Source: Streptomyces sp. ITFR-21 (lineage in GTDB: Bacteria; Actinomycetota; Actinomycetes; Streptomycetales; Streptomycetaceae). Taken from it: a stretch of DNA of 64,000 nt. Positions 24,870 to 33,169 of this stretch are shown one piece after another. The position numbers and the translations under genes are program-made. The DNA lies in assembly GCF_031844685.1 (NCBI RefSeq), contig NZ_CP134605.1:2500001-2564000 (forward strand). The letters run 5' to 3'. The notes beneath the pieces are model-generated. The model was not told the DNA's origin and ran no database searches. It saw only the letters and a list, made by a program, of their open reading frames with translations. Position 1 is the stretch's first letter. Each line of letters opens with the position of its first letter.

Positions 24870-25799
24870 TCAGCCCGCGGCAGCGCCCCGCATGTTCGCC
24901 CGAGCCCACTCCTCGAAGCCGGTCAGCGGGATCCCCAGCGCCCTCGCATACTCCGGCCGGCCCGGCTGCCCGGCCACGTTCATCCACTCGTGCGTCTCGC
25001 CCGGCCCCGGCATCCCCGCGGCGACGGCCTCCTCCTCGCTCATCTCCGGCGCCGGCAACGGCGTACCCAGCACCCGGGAGAGCACCTCGGCGATCTCCGC
25101 CATCGACAGGTAGTCGCCCGCCAGCTCCAGCTCGACCCCGTCGAACCGCTCCGGCGCCGCGATGGCCGCCGCGGCGGTCGTACCGATGTCCGCGACCGCC
25201 ACCAGGGACAGCCGGGTGGCCGGCTTCAGAACGGACACGATGCCGCCCTCGATACCGCGCGGGAAAAGGAACGCCATGGACGGCAGGAAGTTCTCCATGA
25301 AGAAGCCCGGCTTGATGAGCGTCCAGTGCGGGAAGCCGGCCGCGCGGAGCCGGTCCTGGATCGCGGCCTTGGCGCCGAGGGTGGGTTCCATCGCGGCCCA
25401 GCGGCCCTCGGCCCAGCCGGGCACCTGGGTGTGCTGACCGGCGCCGGTGACGGACGTGTGCACGAACTGCGGTACGCCCGCGGCCTTCGCGCCCTCGATG
25501 AGGTTGACGCCCTGCGTGATCTCTCCCGCGAAGTCGAAGGCGCCGTCGACAAGGGCCGGCATCTGTACGGAGAAGACGGCACGGACCCCCTCGGCGGCCC
25601 GGACCACGGACGCCCGGTCGTGGAGGTCGCCGGTGACCAGCCGGGCGCCGAGCGCCTCGACGGCCCTGGCCCGGTCGGTGGCCGGGTCACGGACCAGGGC
25701 GCGTACGGGGACGCCTGCCGCGAGCAGGGCTCGGGCGGTGGCGCCGCCCTGCTTGCCGGTGGCGCCGGTGACGAGGACGGGCGCGGAATCGGTGGACAT
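24870..25799 (-). CDS. NmrA/HSCARG-like NAD(P)-binding protein
   Basis: 309 residues from ATG 25799. A Rossmann fold starts at once: VLVTGATGKQGGATARALL (GxxGxxG), then ALVRDP, the acidic VTGDLHD and FSVQMP. The middle reads QFVHTSVTGAGQHTQVPGWA and the carboxyl half resembles NmrA/atypical SDR sensors. Such proteins are redox sensors or quinone/aldehyde reductases lacking the usual YxxxK catalytic pair, as here. Divergent from a TetR gene, with twin palindromes between them. Confidence 0.85.
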   Translation of the reverse strand: MSTDSAPVLVTGATGKQGGATARALLAAGVPVRALVRDPATDRARAVEALGARLVTGDLHDRASVVRAAEGVRAVFSVQMPALVDGAFDFAGEITQGVNLIEGAKAAGVPQFVHTSVTGAGQHTQVPGWAEGRWAAMEPTLGAKAAIQDRLRAAGFPHWTLIKPGFFMENFLPSMAFLFPRGIEGGIVSVLKPATRLSLVAVADIGTTAAAAIAAPERFDGVELELAGDYLSMAEIAEVLSRVLGTPLPAPEMSEEEAVAAGMPGPGETHEWMNVAGQPGRPEYARALGIPLTGFEEWARANMRGAAAG

Positions 25800-26000
25800 G
25801 ATGCTCCTCGCAGTGCGTTCGGCCCGAGCGGCTCGGCCATTTCGGCCACCTCGGCCACCTCGGCCGACGGGCTTTCAGCCGGCAACCGGCGGCGGTCAGC
25901 GGCAGACGGCGGCAACCGTCGGCAGCTGAAAACAGCGACCGGCGACCGGAAAAGGGCAGCCGACATCGGCAACCGCCGCCGGAAGCCCGCTCGGACGACT

Positions 26001-26051
26001 AAACGGCGGGGCCCGCCGTTTCTCTCACGATACGATACGGCGGGGCCCGCC
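26001..26051. promoter_or_regulatory. Twin palindromic operators between NmrA-like and TetR genes
   Basis: 26001-26021 is a perfect inverted repeat, AAACGGCGGG-G-CCCGCCGTTT. 26039-26051 repeats its core, GGCGGG-G-CCCGCC. TACGAT (26031-26036), a -10 candidate, lies between them. The two genes diverge from this region, so a terminator is unlikely; TetR binding sites are the best explanation. Confidence 0.6.
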
Positions 26052-26076
26052 ACCTAACAGAACCGGAGGTGACTCC

Positions 26077-26640
26077 GTGCCCGCCCACCAACGTGCCGAC
26101 GCCCGCCGCAACTACGCGCGCATCCTCGCCGTGGCCGAGAAGGAGGTCGCCGCGCACGGCGCCACCGCGTCCCTGGAGCAGATCGCCCGGACCGCGGGGG
26201 TCGGATCGGCGACCGTGCGCCGCCACTTCCCCACCCGCCGCGCGCTGCTGGAGGCGGTCTCGCAGAGGCGGATCGAGGCGCTGCGCGTGCGCGCCTACGA
26301 GTTGGCGGACGAGGAGGACAGCCGGGGCGCGCTGCTGGACTGGCTGAGCGACGTCGTCACCTACTCCGCTTCCGCCCGGGGACTGGCGGCGGCGCTGACC
26401 CACAACGACGACGGGTCCGCGGCCGCGCACGAGAACAGCTGCACGTCGGTGGAGGAGGCGGGCGCCCCGCTGCTGCTCCGGGCCGTGGGCGACGGCGCGG
26501 TACAGCCGAGCGTCACCATCGAGGACCTGATCGCGCTGATCGTCGGCATCGCACTGGCCACGGAGAGCCACCCCGACCCCGTCGCCCAGGCGAACCGCCT
26601 CTTCCGCCTCGCCGTAGCCGGCCTGAGCCCCCTCACCTGA
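26077..26640 (+). CDS. TetR-family regulator
   Basis: 187 residues from GTG 26077 behind GGAGGT (26065-26070). The DNA-binding domain is standard: RNYARILAVAEKEVAAHG, SLEQIARTAGVGSATVRRHF and PTRRALLEAV. The ligand domain is of the SCO4942-like class (LIALIVGIALATESHPDP). It most likely represses the divergent NmrA-like gene and itself through the palindromes upstream. Confidence 0.9.
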   Translation: MPAHQRADARRNYARILAVAEKEVAAHGATASLEQIARTAGVGSATVRRHFPTRRALLEAVSQRRIEALRVRAYELADEEDSRGALLDWLSDVVTYSASARGLAAALTHNDDGSAAAHENSCTSVEEAGAPLLLRAVGDGAVQPSVTIEDLIALIVGIALATESHPDPVAQANRLFRLAVAGLSPLT

Positions 26641-26953
26641 GCTCATCGCCTCCGACGCCCCTGGTCAGCCCCGGGCCAGGCCCGAACCGTCGCACCCCGA
26701 CGGCCTCCGCGGCAGCCCCGGGCCAGGCCCGAACCACCCGAACCACCCCGGCCCAGCGCCGCCGGGACGCCGGGCCGCACCGACCCACCCCGCGCGCCCC
26801 GACGCCCCCGACGCCCACCCGAGTCCCGCCGGGCCCAGGGCCGCCGGGCCCAGGGCACCCCGCACCCCGCACCCCACACCGCGCATAGACGCACCGCTAC
26901 CGGTCACTTACTCTCGGAATCCGACATCCCACCACCATTTCGGAGGCACGTCG
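26641..26953. repeat. Gene-free 313-base spacer with direct repeats
   Basis: A perfect 23-base direct repeat occurs at 26666-26688 and 26713-26735. GCCGGGCCCAGG then repeats twice (about 26828-26855). No gene is supported. The last 50 bases (around 26903-26940, less GC-rich) should contain the promoter of the secreted protein gene. Confidence 0.6.
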
Positions 26954-27466
26954 ATGAAAAGACCGATCAGGCGGCGCATCACGCGCTTAGCGGCCACCGC
27001 CGCCGCGGTACTGGGCGGGGTCCTGGTGGCTCCCACGCCGGCACACGCCGCGTGGGGCACGACGTACGACCTGTCGATCCAGGCCACGTACCAGTTCCCG
27101 ACCGGGAGCACGACGCAGGTCGGCCGCGCCGACGGCTGGGTGCAGTTCGACGACGGCGGCGACACGTTCCGCTACTCGCTGACCGTCTGCCGCCAGTCCG
27201 GCTACACCACCCCGGAGCTGCAGGTCGCCGTGAACGCCGGCTGGGTCGGCCAGACCTGGGAACAGACCAACCTGGAGTACTTCACGCTGCCCACCGGCTC
27301 GACCGTCACGCCGACCGCGCCCTGCTACGGCGACACCAACACGGTCACCGGTCAGGACACGTACACCAACTTCTCCAACGTCGAGTTCGTCCTCTTCGGC
27401 GACACCATCGGCGCCAGTGGCTACACCACCGTGAGCAAGAAGTACGTGGGCGTCAGCCCGTACTGA
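26954..27466 (+). CDS. Secreted protein of unknown function
   Basis: 170 residues from ATG 26954 behind GGAGG. A signal peptide with a basic start (MKRPIRRRITRLAAT) ends at APTPAHA. The mature ~138 residues are rich in Thr, Gly and aromatic residues with alternating beta-like patterns (TYDLSIQATYQFPTGSTTQV; VQFDDGGDTFRYSLTVC) and two cysteines about 45 residues apart that could form a disulfide. Looks like a small extracellular beta-sandwich; no family recognised. Confidence 0.75.
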   Translation: MKRPIRRRITRLAATAAAVLGGVLVAPTPAHAAWGTTYDLSIQATYQFPTGSTTQVGRADGWVQFDDGGDTFRYSLTVCRQSGYTTPELQVAVNAGWVGQTWEQTNLEYFTLPTGSTVTPTAPCYGDTNTVTGQDTYTNFSNVEFVLFGDTIGASGYTTVSKKYVGVSPY

Positions 27467-27487
27467 GCGCGCCGGGCCCCGGCGCGC
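27467..27487. terminator. GC palindrome terminator after the secreted protein gene
   Basis: GCGCGCCGGG-C-CCCGGCGCGC is a perfect inverted repeat starting at the first base after the stop. There is no T-run. Confidence 0.6.
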
Positions 27488-27617
27488 GCACCGCGCCGCC
27501 GGGGCGCCCGCCACGACGCCTGCGGGCCGCGGCCCGCCGAGCGGGTCCGGGACCCCGGGCAGGACCGGGCACCCCGAGCACACCCAGCAGCTCAGCTCCT
27601 TCGGCCCACCGAAACAT

Positions 27618-27657
27618 ACAGGTAAAACTGCACAACTCAACCTGTGGGTCGTACGGT
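27618..27657 (+). promoter_or_regulatory. Promoter and possible operator of the MarR-MFS operon
   Basis: TACGGT (27652-27657) lies seven bases before ATG 27665, matching a leaderless -10 box. Upstream, ACAGGT (27618-27623) and ACCTGT (27640-27645) are inverted copies 16 bases apart in an AT-richer patch, a plausible MarR binding site. Confidence 0.45.
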
Positions 27658-27664
27658 GGACCCC

Positions 27665-28111
27665 ATGAACGACAGCCCGCACCCGTCCCCCTCCGCGGTC
27701 CGCGCCTCGCAAGAGGTCCGTACGGTCATCGGCCGCCTGCGCCGCCGCATCCTGAACGCCGCCGAAGCCGAGGACCTCACCTTCGGGCAGCAGTCCGTGC
27801 TGACCCGGCTGTCCGACCGGCAGGGCGTCACGGCCAGTGATCTCGCCTCGGCCGAGGGAGTGCGCCACCAGTCGATGACGGCGACGGTCGCGTCGCTGTC
27901 CGCCCTGGGGCTGGTGGAACGCCGGCCCGACCCCGACGACGGACGCCGTCTGCTGATCGCGCTGACCGCGGAAGGGCACCAGCGGGTGGCGAAGGGGCGG
28001 CAGGCCCGACAGGAGTGGCTCGCCGCCGAGTTGGAGCAGCGGTGCACGGAAGAGGAACGGCAGGCCGTGCTCGCCGCCATGGTGATCCTGGAACGCCTCA
28101 CCCATGACTGA
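27665..28111 (+). CDS. MarR-family regulator of the adjacent exporter
   Basis: 148 residues from ATG 27665, a probable leaderless start. Winged-helix motifs: TFGQQSVLTRLSDRQG, TASDLASAEGVRHQSMTATV and GLVERRPDPDDGRRLLIAL (DxRR wing). The last eight bases overlap the MFS gene, so the two are co-translated; MarR proteins paired with MFS pumps typically repress them until a toxic ligand binds. Confidence 0.9.
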   Translation: MNDSPHPSPSAVRASQEVRTVIGRLRRRILNAAEAEDLTFGQQSVLTRLSDRQGVTASDLASAEGVRHQSMTATVASLSALGLVERRPDPDDGRRLLIALTAEGHQRVAKGRQARQEWLAAELEQRCTEEERQAVLAAMVILERLTHD

Positions 28112-29582
28112 CCGCGGGACGGCCGGGCCGGGCAGGCCGACGACGGCGGGCTTCGACCGGCGGCTGCTGCCGCCGATGATGCTCGGCTCGATCCTGAACC
28201 CGGTCAACTCGACGATCATCGCCGTCTCGCTCGTCCCCATCGGCCACGCGCTGGGCGCTCCGCCCTCGCGGACCGCGTGGCTGGTCTCGGCGCTCTACCT
28301 GGCCACCGCGCTCGGACAGCCCGTCGTGGGGCGGCTGATCGACGTCTTCGGGCCGCGCAGGCTGTTCCTGGTCAGTACGAGCCTGGTCGGCGTCGCCGGT
28401 GTCGTCGGCGCCCTGGCGCCGAACCTGGGAGTGCTGATCGGCTCGCGGGTGCTGCTCGGCTTCGGCACCTGCGCCGGGTATCCCGCCGCGATGGCGCTGC
28501 TGCGCAGCGAGGCCCGGCGGACCGGCCGGGACAGCCCCGGCGGGGTGCTGACCGCCCTGGCCGTCACCAACCAGACCATCGCCGTGATCGGCCCGCTGCT
28601 GGGCGGCCTGCTGATCGGTCTGGGCGGCTGGCGGGCCACCTTCGCGCTGAACGTGCCGCTGGCGGTCGCGGCCGTGCTGCTGGGACTGCTCCGGCTGCCC
28701 AAGGAGACCGGCCCGTCGGGCCCGACGGGTCCGGGGGACGCGGACCCGGCGCCCTCGGCGGACCCGGCGCACCCTGCGCACTCGGCGGACTCCGGGCGGC
28801 GCACCGCCCTGCTCGACCTGCCCGGCATGGCGCTGTTCGCCGTAATACTCGTCGCGCTGCTGCTGTTCCTGATGGACCTGCACCTGCGCTTCTGGTACCT
28901 GCCGGTGATCACCGTCGCCGCGAGCGCCGCGTTCGCGGTACGGGAGCTGCGGGCCCCCACCCCGTTCATCGACCTGCGGGTGCTGGGCGGCAACCCGCCG
29001 CTGCTGATCACCTACGGGCGCGCGCTGGTCGCGTACGTCGTCTCGTACGCCTTCCTCTACGGGTTCACCCAGTGGACTGAGGAGGGCTTCGGACTGTCGC
29101 CCTTCCACGCCGGGCTGGTGCAGATCCCGATGTTCCTGGCGGCCATCGGCTTCTCGATCGTGTCCGGGCGGCGCAAGGGCGTACGCGGCAAGCTGCTCGT
29201 CGGCGCGGTCGGGCAGATCGTCGCCTGCCTGGTGATGCTGACGCTCACCGCGGCCGGCGCCGTGTGGACGCTGGTCGTCGTCGCCCTGATCTTCGGCGTC
29301 CCGCAGGGGCTGAACAGCCTGGCGCTGCAGAACTCCGTCTATTTCCAGTCCGATCCCGAGCGCACCGCGTCCTCGGCGGGTCTGCTGCGCACCTTCGCCT
29401 ACGTCGGCTCGATGGTCGCCTCCTCCACGACGGCGATCTCCTTCGGGCGGCGCGCGGACACCACCGGCATGCACCACCTGGCCTGGATCATGCTCGGCGC
29501 GGGCGTGGTCTTCCTCCTCCTGACCGTCTTCGACCGCGCCCTCGGCCGGGTGGGGACGGAAGCCGCCCAGGAAGCGGAGTAG
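28104..29582 (+). CDS. MFS transporter, probable drug exporter
   Basis: 492 residues, with hydrophobic segments consistent with 12-14 helices. DHA-type motifs include NSTIIAVSLVPIGHAL in helix 1, the loop 2-3 motif GRLIDVFGPRRLFL (motif A) and helix 5 IGPLLGGLLIGLGGWRATF (antiporter motif C region). A Pro/Ala/Asp-rich central loop (about 205-235) separates the halves. Proton-driven efflux of small molecules is the expected role, controlled by the overlapping MarR gene. Confidence 0.88.
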   Translation: MTDRGTAGPGRPTTAGFDRRLLPPMMLGSILNPVNSTIIAVSLVPIGHALGAPPSRTAWLVSALYLATALGQPVVGRLIDVFGPRRLFLVSTSLVGVAGVVGALAPNLGVLIGSRVLLGFGTCAGYPAAMALLRSEARRTGRDSPGGVLTALAVTNQTIAVIGPLLGGLLIGLGGWRATFALNVPLAVAAVLLGLLRLPKETGPSGPTGPGDADPAPSADPAHPAHSADSGRRTALLDLPGMALFAVILVALLLFLMDLHLRFWYLPVITVAASAAFAVRELRAPTPFIDLRVLGGNPPLLITYGRALVAYVVSYAFLYGFTQWTEEGFGLSPFHAGLVQIPMFLAAIGFSIVSGRRKGVRGKLLVGAVGQIVACLVMLTLTAAGAVWTLVVVALIFGVPQGLNSLALQNSVYFQSDPERTASSAGLLRTFAYVGSMVASSTTAISFGRRADTTGMHHLAWIMLGAGVVFLLLTVFDRALGRVGTEAAQEAE

Positions 29583-29692
29583 CCCTCTGAATACGGAAAT
29601 CGGCCCCCAGAGGTCCACGTCACAGCCCAGCCGTCCACCGGCCCTGTCGGCGCCCTGTGCCGGAGGTCGTCGGAGCCGATACCGCTACCCGT

Positions 29693-30035
29693 TCAGGTGC
29701 GGCGTCGCCGGAACCACCGTCGTTTTCGCTTGTGGTTCCTGCTCCCGTCCCGGGTTGCCGCCAGACGGCTGAGGGCCTGCCGTTCTGTGCCATCGTCGCC
29801 GGTCTCACGGAAGATGTCGGCGGCCTGGGCGTAGGCGGTGACGGCCTCCTCGAAACGGCGTCTTGGCTGAGGTGGATCGCGAAGCAGGATACGCGCGTCC
29901 GGAGGCCGCATCCGGGTCCCAGCCGCAGGCGGAGGCCGCGGCGGGAGAGGCGGTGAGGACGACACCGCCCATCGCCACGACGGCGAGGAGCCCCGCACCC
30001 GTCAGCGCGCTGGGAGGTGACACGAGTTGACGCAT
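29693..30035 (-). pseudogene. Deletion scar: secreted-protein start fused out of frame to TPR-protein end
   Basis: From ATG 30035 (ribosome site AAGGA five bases before) a clean signal peptide reads MRQLVSPPSALTGAGLLAVV... to ASPAAASACGWDPDAASGRA, then loses sense at about 29890. From about 29865 another frame on the same strand reads RFEEAVTAYAQAADIFRETG, then DDGTERQALSRLAATR, a typical tetratricopeptide end, with its stop at 29693. The two pieces are in different frames. I read this as the junction of a deletion that removed the rest of both genes. A 76-residue secreted peptide may still be made from the first frame. Confidence 0.6.
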
Positions 30036-30253
30036 AACGGTCCTTCCCCTAGGCATCTGACGCCCGATGATCCCCGCGCGACCGCTCGCACCACCGGGCC
30101 GACATTTGCGGTATCACCCGCCCGGACCAGCCACAACACCTCACCGGGTGGACGGCACGGCCGTACGGAGGCGGTCGCCCCCGCGGGTCGGTCCGCGGAC
30201 GGCGACAGGCCAGAAGCGGCACCCCCGGGTGGGTGATGGTTCAAACATAAGAT

Positions 30254-30293
30254 ACTACGTGCGTAGTTACGTGGATCCACTGCGTAGTCAGTG
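30254..30293. promoter_or_regulatory. Two palindromes upstream of the XRE gene
   Basis: ACTACG-TG-CGTAGT (30254-30267) is a perfect palindrome. CACTG-CGTAGT-CAGTG (30278-30293) is a second, sharing CGTAGT. Possible -10 boxes are TAAGAT (30248-30253) and TACGGT (about 30304-30309). Likely autoregulatory operators of the XRE protein. Confidence 0.5.
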
Positions 30294-30359
30294 CGAAGTC
30301 GCTACGGTGGTTGTCAGCTCCGCAGGAGCTCACGTCGTCACGCACAGGGGAGCAGTGCC

Positions 30360-31238
30360 ATGGCCAGTCGGCAGCCGGGGAAAGCGAAGAAGCTGGACGT
30401 CACGGCGTCCTCAAGGGAGCTGTACGGGGCCGAGCTGCGCTACAAGCGCGAGCAGGCCGGGCTCACGCTGGAGGAGATGGGCGCGATGCTGTTCGTCTCC
30501 AAGAGCCACGTGTCCAACCTGGAGGTCGGCCAGCGCCGCATCCAGCTCGACATGGCGAAGGAGCTGGACAGGATCCTCAACACGGACGGCTTCTTCGTCC
30601 GGAACCTGGAGGCCGGCCGGTCCTCACCGCACCGTGAAGACTTCGCGGACGTGGCGGAGTTGGAGACGTTCGCAGTAACCATCCGGCAGTGGGAGCCGTT
30701 GCTCGTGCCGGGCCTGCTCCAGACCGAGGCGTACGCATTGGCCGTCATTCTCGCCTACGACCCGGTGCTGGCCGAGTCGCTGGTCAGGCAGCGACTCCAA
30801 GCCCGACTGTGCCGTGCTGTCATCTTCGACAGCCCCACGAAACCGCTCTACTGGGCCGTCGTGCATGAGGCGGCAATCCGCACCTGGGTGGGCAACGCCG
30901 CCGTCATGGCGGAGCAGCTGCGCCACATCGCCGGGATGGTGCGGCGCCGCCGGATCGTCTTCCAGGTCCTGCCGTTCCGCTCCGGGGCGCTTTCCGCTAT
31001 GAACGGCGGGCTGAGACTGATGACGTTCAAGGACGACACGCCCCTGGCCTACCTCTCAAGTGTGGACACAGGTGTCCTCATCGACAATCCTGCAACCGTC
31101 AAGCGGCACATGTTGTCCTACGATTTCCTCGGAGCGGCGGCCCTGCCGCCGGAAGCTTCCCTGACCCTCATCGAAGCAGCAGCCGAGGAGTACGAGCATG
31201 CATCTCAAGGACGGCCAGACGGCGGTGACCTGGCGTAA
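30360..31238 (+). CDS. XRE-family regulator with DUF5753 (WhiJ/AbaA type)
   Basis: 292 residues from ATG 30360 behind GGGGAG. The helix-turn-helix covers about 22-77 (ELRYKREQAGLTLEEMGAML, FVSKSHVSNLEVGQRR). The rest is the DUF5753 domain (WEPLLVPGLLQTEAYAL; VLPFRSGALSAMNGGLRLM; YLSSVDTG). In Streptomyces such regulators come with a small DUF397 partner, present here and overlapping by 41 bases. The family influences development and antibiotic production; the specific target is unknown. Confidence 0.9.
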   Translation: MASRQPGKAKKLDVTASSRELYGAELRYKREQAGLTLEEMGAMLFVSKSHVSNLEVGQRRIQLDMAKELDRILNTDGFFVRNLEAGRSSPHREDFADVAELETFAVTIRQWEPLLVPGLLQTEAYALAVILAYDPVLAESLVRQRLQARLCRAVIFDSPTKPLYWAVVHEAAIRTWVGNAAVMAEQLRHIAGMVRRRRIVFQVLPFRSGALSAMNGGLRLMTFKDDTPLAYLSSVDTGVLIDNPATVKRHMLSYDFLGAAALPPEASLTLIEAAAEEYEHASQGRPDGGDLA

Positions 31239-31488
31239 GAGCAGCTACAGCGACGGCAGCGGCGGCGACTGCATCGAGGCCAGCGACAGCCTGACCTCGG
31301 CCACCTGGCGCAAGAGCACGTACAGCGGAGGCGACGGCGGCAACTGCGTCGAGTTCGCCGACAACCTACCCGACGTGATCCCGGTCCGTGACAGCAAGGA
31401 CCCGCACGGGCCCGCGCTCACCTTCACGCCCGCCGCCTGGACCGCCTTCGTCCAGGCCACCGCACGCGGCGTGTTCCCCACCGCGTAA
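31198..31488 (+). CDS. DUF397 protein with duplicated motif
   Basis: 96 residues from ATG 31198, overlapping the XRE gene. The DUF397 core motif occurs twice: TWRKSSYSDGSGGDCIEA (11-28) and TWRKSTYSGGDGGNCVEF (36-53), followed by one normal carboxyl half (VIPVRDSKDPHGPALTFTP, then AAWTAFV). Most DUF397 proteins are ~65 residues with one motif, so the amino half has been duplicated. DUF397 proteins are thought to antagonise the paired XRE regulator, perhaps here with two contact surfaces. Confidence 0.9.
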   Translation: MHLKDGQTAVTWRKSSYSDGSGGDCIEASDSLTSATWRKSTYSGGDGGNCVEFADNLPDVIPVRDSKDPHGPALTFTPAAWTAFVQATARGVFPTA

Positions 31489-31494
31489 CCCCGG

Positions 31495-31524
31495 ACGGGG
31501 AGGGGCCGACCGGCCCCTCCCCGT
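31495..31524 (+). terminator. Hairpin terminator of the XRE-DUF397 operon
   Basis: ACGGGGAGGGGCCG and CGGCCCCTCCCCGT form a perfect 14-base stem with a two-base AC loop centre, starting six bases after the DUF397 stop. Confidence 0.8.
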
Positions 31525-31669
31525 AACGGCCGTCCGGCCCCCGGCCCCAGCTCCGGCACCGGCCCGGCGGCTCCTCCGCAAGCCCCGGTCCGACGACCCG
31601 GATCACCGGCCTCGGCCAGGCCGTCCCGCCCCTCCGCCGTCCCTCCGCCGTCCCTCCGGCCGACGCGGC

Positions 31670-32428
31670 CTACCGTTCAGGCTGTTCGGCGTGGTCGACC
31701 TCTTCAGCCTGGGCGACCTCTTCGGCCTGACCGGCCTGACCGGCCTGACCGGCCTCTTCGGCCTGTTCGGCTATGCCCTGGCTCCTGAGGTACTGCCGCA
31801 GGGCGTTGCCCGCCTGCCGGACGTGGAGGCGGATGTGCTGCTCCGCCGCGCCCGAGTCCCCGCTGCGGATCGCCTCCAGGATGGCCTCGTGCTCCTCGAC
31901 GGCGAACGGCAGCCGGCCCGGTGCCTGCGCGGACAGCCGGTTGCCCAGGCGTACCTGGGCGGTGAGGTTCTCCGCGATGGGGATGAGCCGCCGACTGCCC
32001 GAGCCCTCCCAGATGAGGCGGTGGAACGCGAGGTCCAGCTCGCCGTAGGTGTGCAGGTGGCCGGCTTCGATGGCCTTGCGCTGCTTGGCCAGCAGCCGGC
32101 CCAGCTGCACGGCGATCCGGGCGTGGTCGGGCGCCCCGGCCGCCCGGCGTGCGGCGATCCCGTCCAGGGCCTCGCGGAGTTCGTACAGTTCCAGTAAATC
32201 GTCGTTGCCGGCTTCGGGGACGAAATAGCCCCGGTGCGGGACGGCGACGAGGAAGCCCTGGCGTTCCAGCGCGGCCAGGGCGGCCTTGATGGGGGTCGGG
32301 CTGAGGCCGAGCTCTTCAGCGAGGGGGCGGACGGTGACCCGCGAACCCGGAGCGAGGGTGCCATCGAGGATGGCATCCCGCAGGTGGTCGTAGGCCGCGT
32401 TCAACAGGGTGCTGCGGGGGACGGTCAT
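31670..32428 (-). CDS. GntR/FadR-type regulator with repeat tail
   Basis: 252 residues from ATG 32428. Winged helix (AYDHLRDAILDGTLAPGSRV, then LAEELGLSPTPIKAALAALE) and an FCD domain (DLLELYELREALDGIAARRA; FHRLIWEGSG; VEEHEAILEAIRSGD; EQHIRLHVRQAG). The last 25 residues are a Gln/Ala/Glu repeat (QAEEAGQAGQAG) encoded by a short tandem repeat near 31700-31770, probably a recent slippage product. It is the last gene of the M14/ABC cluster, 84 bases after the permease, and presumably controls it. Confidence 0.88.
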   Translation of the reverse strand: MTVPRSTLLNAAYDHLRDAILDGTLAPGSRVTVRPLAEELGLSPTPIKAALAALERQGFLVAVPHRGYFVPEAGNDDLLELYELREALDGIAARRAAGAPDHARIAVQLGRLLAKQRKAIEAGHLHTYGELDLAFHRLIWEGSGSRRLIPIAENLTAQVRLGNRLSAQAPGRLPFAVEEHEAILEAIRSGDSGAAEQHIRLHVRQAGNALRQYLRSQGIAEQAEEAGQAGQAGQAEEVAQAEEVDHAEQPER

Positions 32429-32512
32429 GGTCGCCGGTGGCCCTCCTTTCTCCGTGAGGATGGTATCGACAGCACCGCTTTCTTGACGTGGCTTCGGCCG
32501 TGGCGGGAGAGG

Positions 32513-33169
32513 TCAGTCGAGTCTGCGCTCGTACCAGCGGGACAGCATCGTCAGGGGCAGGCAGATGACGAAGTAGACGGCGAGTACGGAGCCGAGGATG
32601 GGTACCGCGTGCGTGGACCCGCCGGACAGGGTGAGGCGTTCGATGGAGCGCTGTGCCGCTTCGAGGATGTCGAGCAGGCCGATGACGGCGGCCAGCGAGG
32701 TCTGCTGGGTGAGGTTGACGACGAGTCCGATCACCGGGGGGAGCGCCCGCCGGGTGGCCTGGGGCAGCAGGACGTACCGCATGCGTCCGGTCCAGGAGAA
32801 GCCGAGCGCCGCGGCGGCCTCGGCCTGTCCGCGGGGCACCGACTGGACGGCCCCGCGGACGAGTTCGGCCATGTTGGCGCTGCCCCACAGGGACAGTCCG
32901 ATGACGGCGGCGCTGAAGGTGTCCACCCGCAGCCCGATGATGGGCAGCACGAAGAAGATGAAGTAGAGGATGACGATGATCGGCAGGCCCCGCCAGATCT
33001 CGACGTAGGTCCGGGCCAGGGCCCGCGCGGGCTTGCTGGGCAGGGTGAGGACGGCGCCGAGCACGGTCCCCGCCAGCAGGCTGGTGGCGATGCTGGCCAG
33101 CGCCAGCAGGACCGTTTCCCGCAGACCGGTGGCGAGGTAGTCGGCGACGGGTCCGACCCATGGGGGCAT
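32513..33169 (-). CDS. Polar amino acid ABC permease 1
   Basis: 218 residues from ATG 33169, whose A is shared with the TGA of the preceding permease. His/Glu/Gln/Arg/opine class (HisM) permease: TYVEIWRGLPIIVILYFIFF, AYVSEL-like ANMAELVRGAVQSVPRGQAE and AAAALGFSWTGRMRYVLLPQ, with five to six helices. Works as a heterodimer with the gene upstream. Confidence 0.92.
   Translation of the reverse strand: MPPWVGPVADYLATGLRETVLLALASIATSLLAGTVLGAVLTLPSKPARALARTYVEIWRGLPIIVILYFIFFVLPIIGLRVDTFSAAVIGLSLWGSANMAELVRGAVQSVPRGQAEAAAALGFSWTGRMRYVLLPQATRRALPPVIGLVVNLTQQTSLAAVIGLLDILEAAQRSIERLTLSGGSTHAVPILGSVLAVYFVICLPLTMLSRWYERRLD

Noticed and set aside
30235-30250. A tRNA T-arm suggested by GGTTCAAAC
   Set aside because: No acceptor stem, anticodon arm or CCA-proximal pairing could be built around it; no tRNA is visible elsewhere in the window.
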